A DNA stretch of 8,296 nucleotides from Planctomycetaceae bacterium. GTDB lineage: Bacteria > Planctomycetota > Planctomycetia > Pirellulales > Pirellulaceae. The stretch's first letter is position 1; each line of letters begins with the position of its first letter. Location of the stretch: positions 1 to 8,296 of the forward strand of contig SKVE01000167.1 of assembly GCA_007129635.1 (NCBI GenBank), read 5' to 3'. The position numbers and the translations under genes were made by a program. Positions 7,131 through 8,296 of this stretch are shown one piece after another. The notes beneath the pieces were generated by a model that worked only from the letters and a program-made list of their open reading frames with translations, was not told where the DNA came from and did no database searches.

Positions 7131-7140
7131 AAGGACGAGG
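7131..7140 (+). promoter_or_regulatory. Ribosome binding site deciding between two in-frame starts
   Basis: The purine run AAGGACGAGG holds GAGG 5 nt and AAGGA 10 nt before the ATG at 7146. An earlier in-frame ATG at 7128 overlaps this stretch and has no Shine-Dalgarno of its own; an in-frame TAA at 7116 limits any further extension. The start at 7146 is therefore preferred. Confidence 0.6.
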
Positions 7141-7145
7141 TTGGT

Positions 7146-8296
7146 ATGACCACTGGCCGTAAGCGAAGGTCGTCGTCACAACTCATGAAGAGACGTCAAA
7201 AGCGAGGTTCCAGTCAAAAGCTGGGTGCCCGGCGCGCTCTGCAACTGGAGAGTCTGGAGGACCGGCGTTTATTGACGTTGGGGCCCCAACTGATCGGAGT
7301 ACAGCCCAATGGGGGTGACTTGTTAGCCGAGGGCGACACTCGCAACGTGGCGCCTCAAGAGTTGACGTTCCGCTTCAACGAGGGGCAGATCATCGACGAA
7401 GCGACGTTGGGTGCGATTCAAGTCACCCGGGCTGGGGGGGATGGTCACTTCGTGTCGGCATCGACCCGCACGGACTTTAATACGAACGGTTTGGTCGTGA
7501 TGCAATTCACGGCAGCGACCCCTGGGCCGTTGGGCAACGAGATCTCGCTGGTGTTTTCCAAGAGCGATCCGGGCGGGGCTCGATTGCCGCGTATCCAGGT
7601 CGAGGGTCGCGAGGTCTACATCGAGTTGAACGCCAACGCCCAGCATCGTTCGACGGCAGCCGATCTGGTGCTGGCGATCAACAATCACACGGCGGCCAGG
7701 GGCTTGGTCCAGCCGTCGATCGTTGTCGGGTCGCCGAGCACGCAGATTTCGATCCCGCAGATCAACTATTCGCCGGTCCGGTTGACGGGCGCGAACATCG
7801 CCCAAGCCAGCACGAATTTTAACGCGGGGAACGTGGACGTAGCATTCACGGCGGTCCAGTCCGGTCCGGGGACGAACGGGATTGCGATCGAGTTTACGCG
7901 GGTGGATCGAGGTGGCGCGGGAGATCCGGTGATCCGGGTGCTGGACAGTCGGCGAATACGGATCGAGCTGAATTCGAACAATGGGAACCAGACCACGGCG
8001 GGCCAGCTTGTCTCGGCGCTGAACGCGCACCCGACGGCGTCAGCGATTGTCCGGGCCACGCTGCGCGTGGGCGCAGCGACTCGGAATATCGCAGCCGGAC
8101 CGGTGACGTATTCGCCGCTGGTGCTTAGCGGCGCCAACGACGTAGCGGTCCAACCCGGTTATGTAGGGCTGGGCAGCACGCCCCAGGAAGTCATCTTCCG
8201 CTTCGCGGAACCCTTGCCGGACGATCACTATCGGATCGACATCGCGGGCACAGGATCGAACCCGCTCCGCAATACCGCAGGGTTCTCGTTGGGGGA
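7146..8296 (+). CDS. Large secreted/surface protein with LEPR-XLL N-terminus and tandem modules, N-terminal part
   Basis: The first 383 residues are present and the frame is open at the right edge. A very basic leader (RKRR at 5-8, MKRRQKR at 14-20) is followed by ALQLESLEDRRLLTLGPQ (31-48), the N-terminal signature I know from planctomycete exported proteins ('LEPR-XLL'); no typical hydrophobic signal peptide is visible. Residues 48-100 (GPQLIGVQPNGGDLL..., ELTFRFNEGQIIDEATLGAI) look like the first half of an Ig-like Big_5/SbsA-type domain. Two related modules of about 114 residues follow (104-217 and 221-331). Then PQEVIFRFAEPLPDDHYRID (346-365) and a GTGSNPLRNTAGF segment (368-380) again resemble such a domain. 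Composition is rich in Asn, Thr, Gly and Val with almost no Cys or Lys after the leader, typical of extracellular beta-rich proteins. Function unknown; adhesion or cell-surface structure is a guess. It is driven by the promoter at 6913-6941. Confidence 0.85.
   Translation, partial: MTTGRKRRSSSQLMKRRQKRGSSQKLGARRALQLESLEDRRLLTLGPQLIGVQPNGGDLLAEGDTRNVAPQELTFRFNEGQIIDEATLGAIQVTRAGGDGHFVSASTRTDFNTNGLVVMQFTAATPGPLGNEISLVFSKSDPGGARLPRIQVEGREVYIELNANAQHRSTAADLVLAINNHTAARGLVQPSIVVGSPSTQISIPQINYSPVRLTGANIAQASTNFNAGNVDVAFTAVQSGPGTNGIAIEFTRVDRGGAGDPVIRVLDSRRIRIELNSNNGNQTTAGQLVSALNAHPTASAIVRATLRVGAATRNIAAGPVTYSPLVLSGANDVAVQPGYVGLGSTPQEVIFRFAEPLPDDHYRIDIAGTGSNPLRNTAGFSLG
7455..8138 (+). repeat. Two tandem ~114-residue protein modules in the surface protein
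   Basis: Module 1 (residues 104-217) and module 2 (about 221-331) align at a constant offset of 113-114 residues. Matching landmarks are FTAATPGPLGNEISLVF versus FTAVQSGPGTNGIAIEF, DPGGA versus DRGGA, IELNAN versus IELNSN, TAADLVLAINNH versus TAGQLVSALNAH, and NYSPVRLTGAN versus TYSPLVLSGAN. The sequences have diverged clearly, so the duplication is old. Further copies may follow beyond the window. Confidence 0.8.

Larger units (their letters stand above)
6948..7145 (+). promoter_or_regulatory. Long, structured 5' leader of the surface protein gene
   Basis: From the predicted transcription start to the ATG there are about 198 nt with no convincing gene. The stretch 6959-6969 (TATCTTCTTAT) can pair with 7019-7029 (ATGAGAAGATA) over 11 bp with one G-U pair, closing a domain that contains a small TCGG/CCGA hairpin (6996-7008). 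A second, much stronger hairpin follows at 7039-7072. The heptamer TGACGTA occurs at 6952-6958 and 7012-7018, beside each arm of the long-range stem. ATCGTCACGAT (7081-7091) and CGGATCCG (7106-7113) are short palindromes. I do not recognise any named riboswitch. The pairings are seen; regulation is inferred. Confidence 0.45.

Noticed and set aside
6931..7179. 82-codon minus-strand open frame across the leader and the start of the surface protein gene
   Set aside because: It overlaps the promoter, leader hairpin and coding start of the rightward gene, shows no domain, and has no convincing Shine-Dalgarno.
7434..7440. Run of seven G in the surface protein gene (another at 7050-7056) as a phase-variation tract
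   Set aside because: Seven G is short for slippage control and expected by chance in GC-rich DNA; no stronger evidence.
1..8296. CRISPR array, tRNA/rRNA genes, transposases, integrases, defence or biosynthetic clusters
   Set aside because: I looked for these and saw no repeats with regular spacing, tRNA-like folds or matching protein motifs.

Overview
The window looks like chromosomal DNA of a planctomycete (Pirellulales/Rhodopirellula-like). The best taxonomic clue is the partial gene at the right end. It begins with a basic leader followed by an LESLEDRRLL motif, the 'LEPR-XLL' type N-terminus that I associate mainly with large planctomycete secreted or surface proteins. Moderate-to-high GC, a phytanoyl-CoA dioxygenase-family gene and weak promoter signals fit this. 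The assignment is inference from memory of families, not a database match.

Layout. Four genes lie on the minus strand, read from right to left: moeA (6630-5383, molybdenum cofactor insertion), a large RND-type efflux permease (5260-1847), an ArgA-like N-acetylglutamate synthase (1850-522), and the 5' part of a PhyH-family dioxygenase gene (358 to the left edge). moeA and the RND gene are 122 bp apart. The RND and argA-like genes overlap by 4 bp (ATGA), which implies translational coupling. A perfect 19-bp inverted repeat sits just after the argA-like stop codon, between it and the PhyH gene. A fifth gene runs rightwards from 7146 and leaves the window. It encodes the N-terminal 383 residues of a large extracellular protein with two tandem modules of about 114 residues, apparently set inside an Ig-like (Big_5/SbsA-like) framework.

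The ~515-bp region between moeA and the rightward gene is divergent. moeA has an extended -10 so close to its ATG that the message may be leaderless. The rightward gene has a good sigma-70-like promoter, then a ~200-nt leader with a long-range stem and a very stable GC-rich hairpin followed by TTTT. This looks like an attenuator, a structured leader or a small RNA.

How the genes relate. moeA, RND and argA-like could form one transcription unit but do not make an obvious pathway (cofactor synthesis, export, arginine biosynthesis). No membrane-fusion or outer-membrane partner for the RND pump is present. I see no defence system, CRISPR array, tRNA, rRNA, transposase or integrase. The items most worth follow-up are the structured leader and modular surface protein on the right, and the long inverted repeat on the left.
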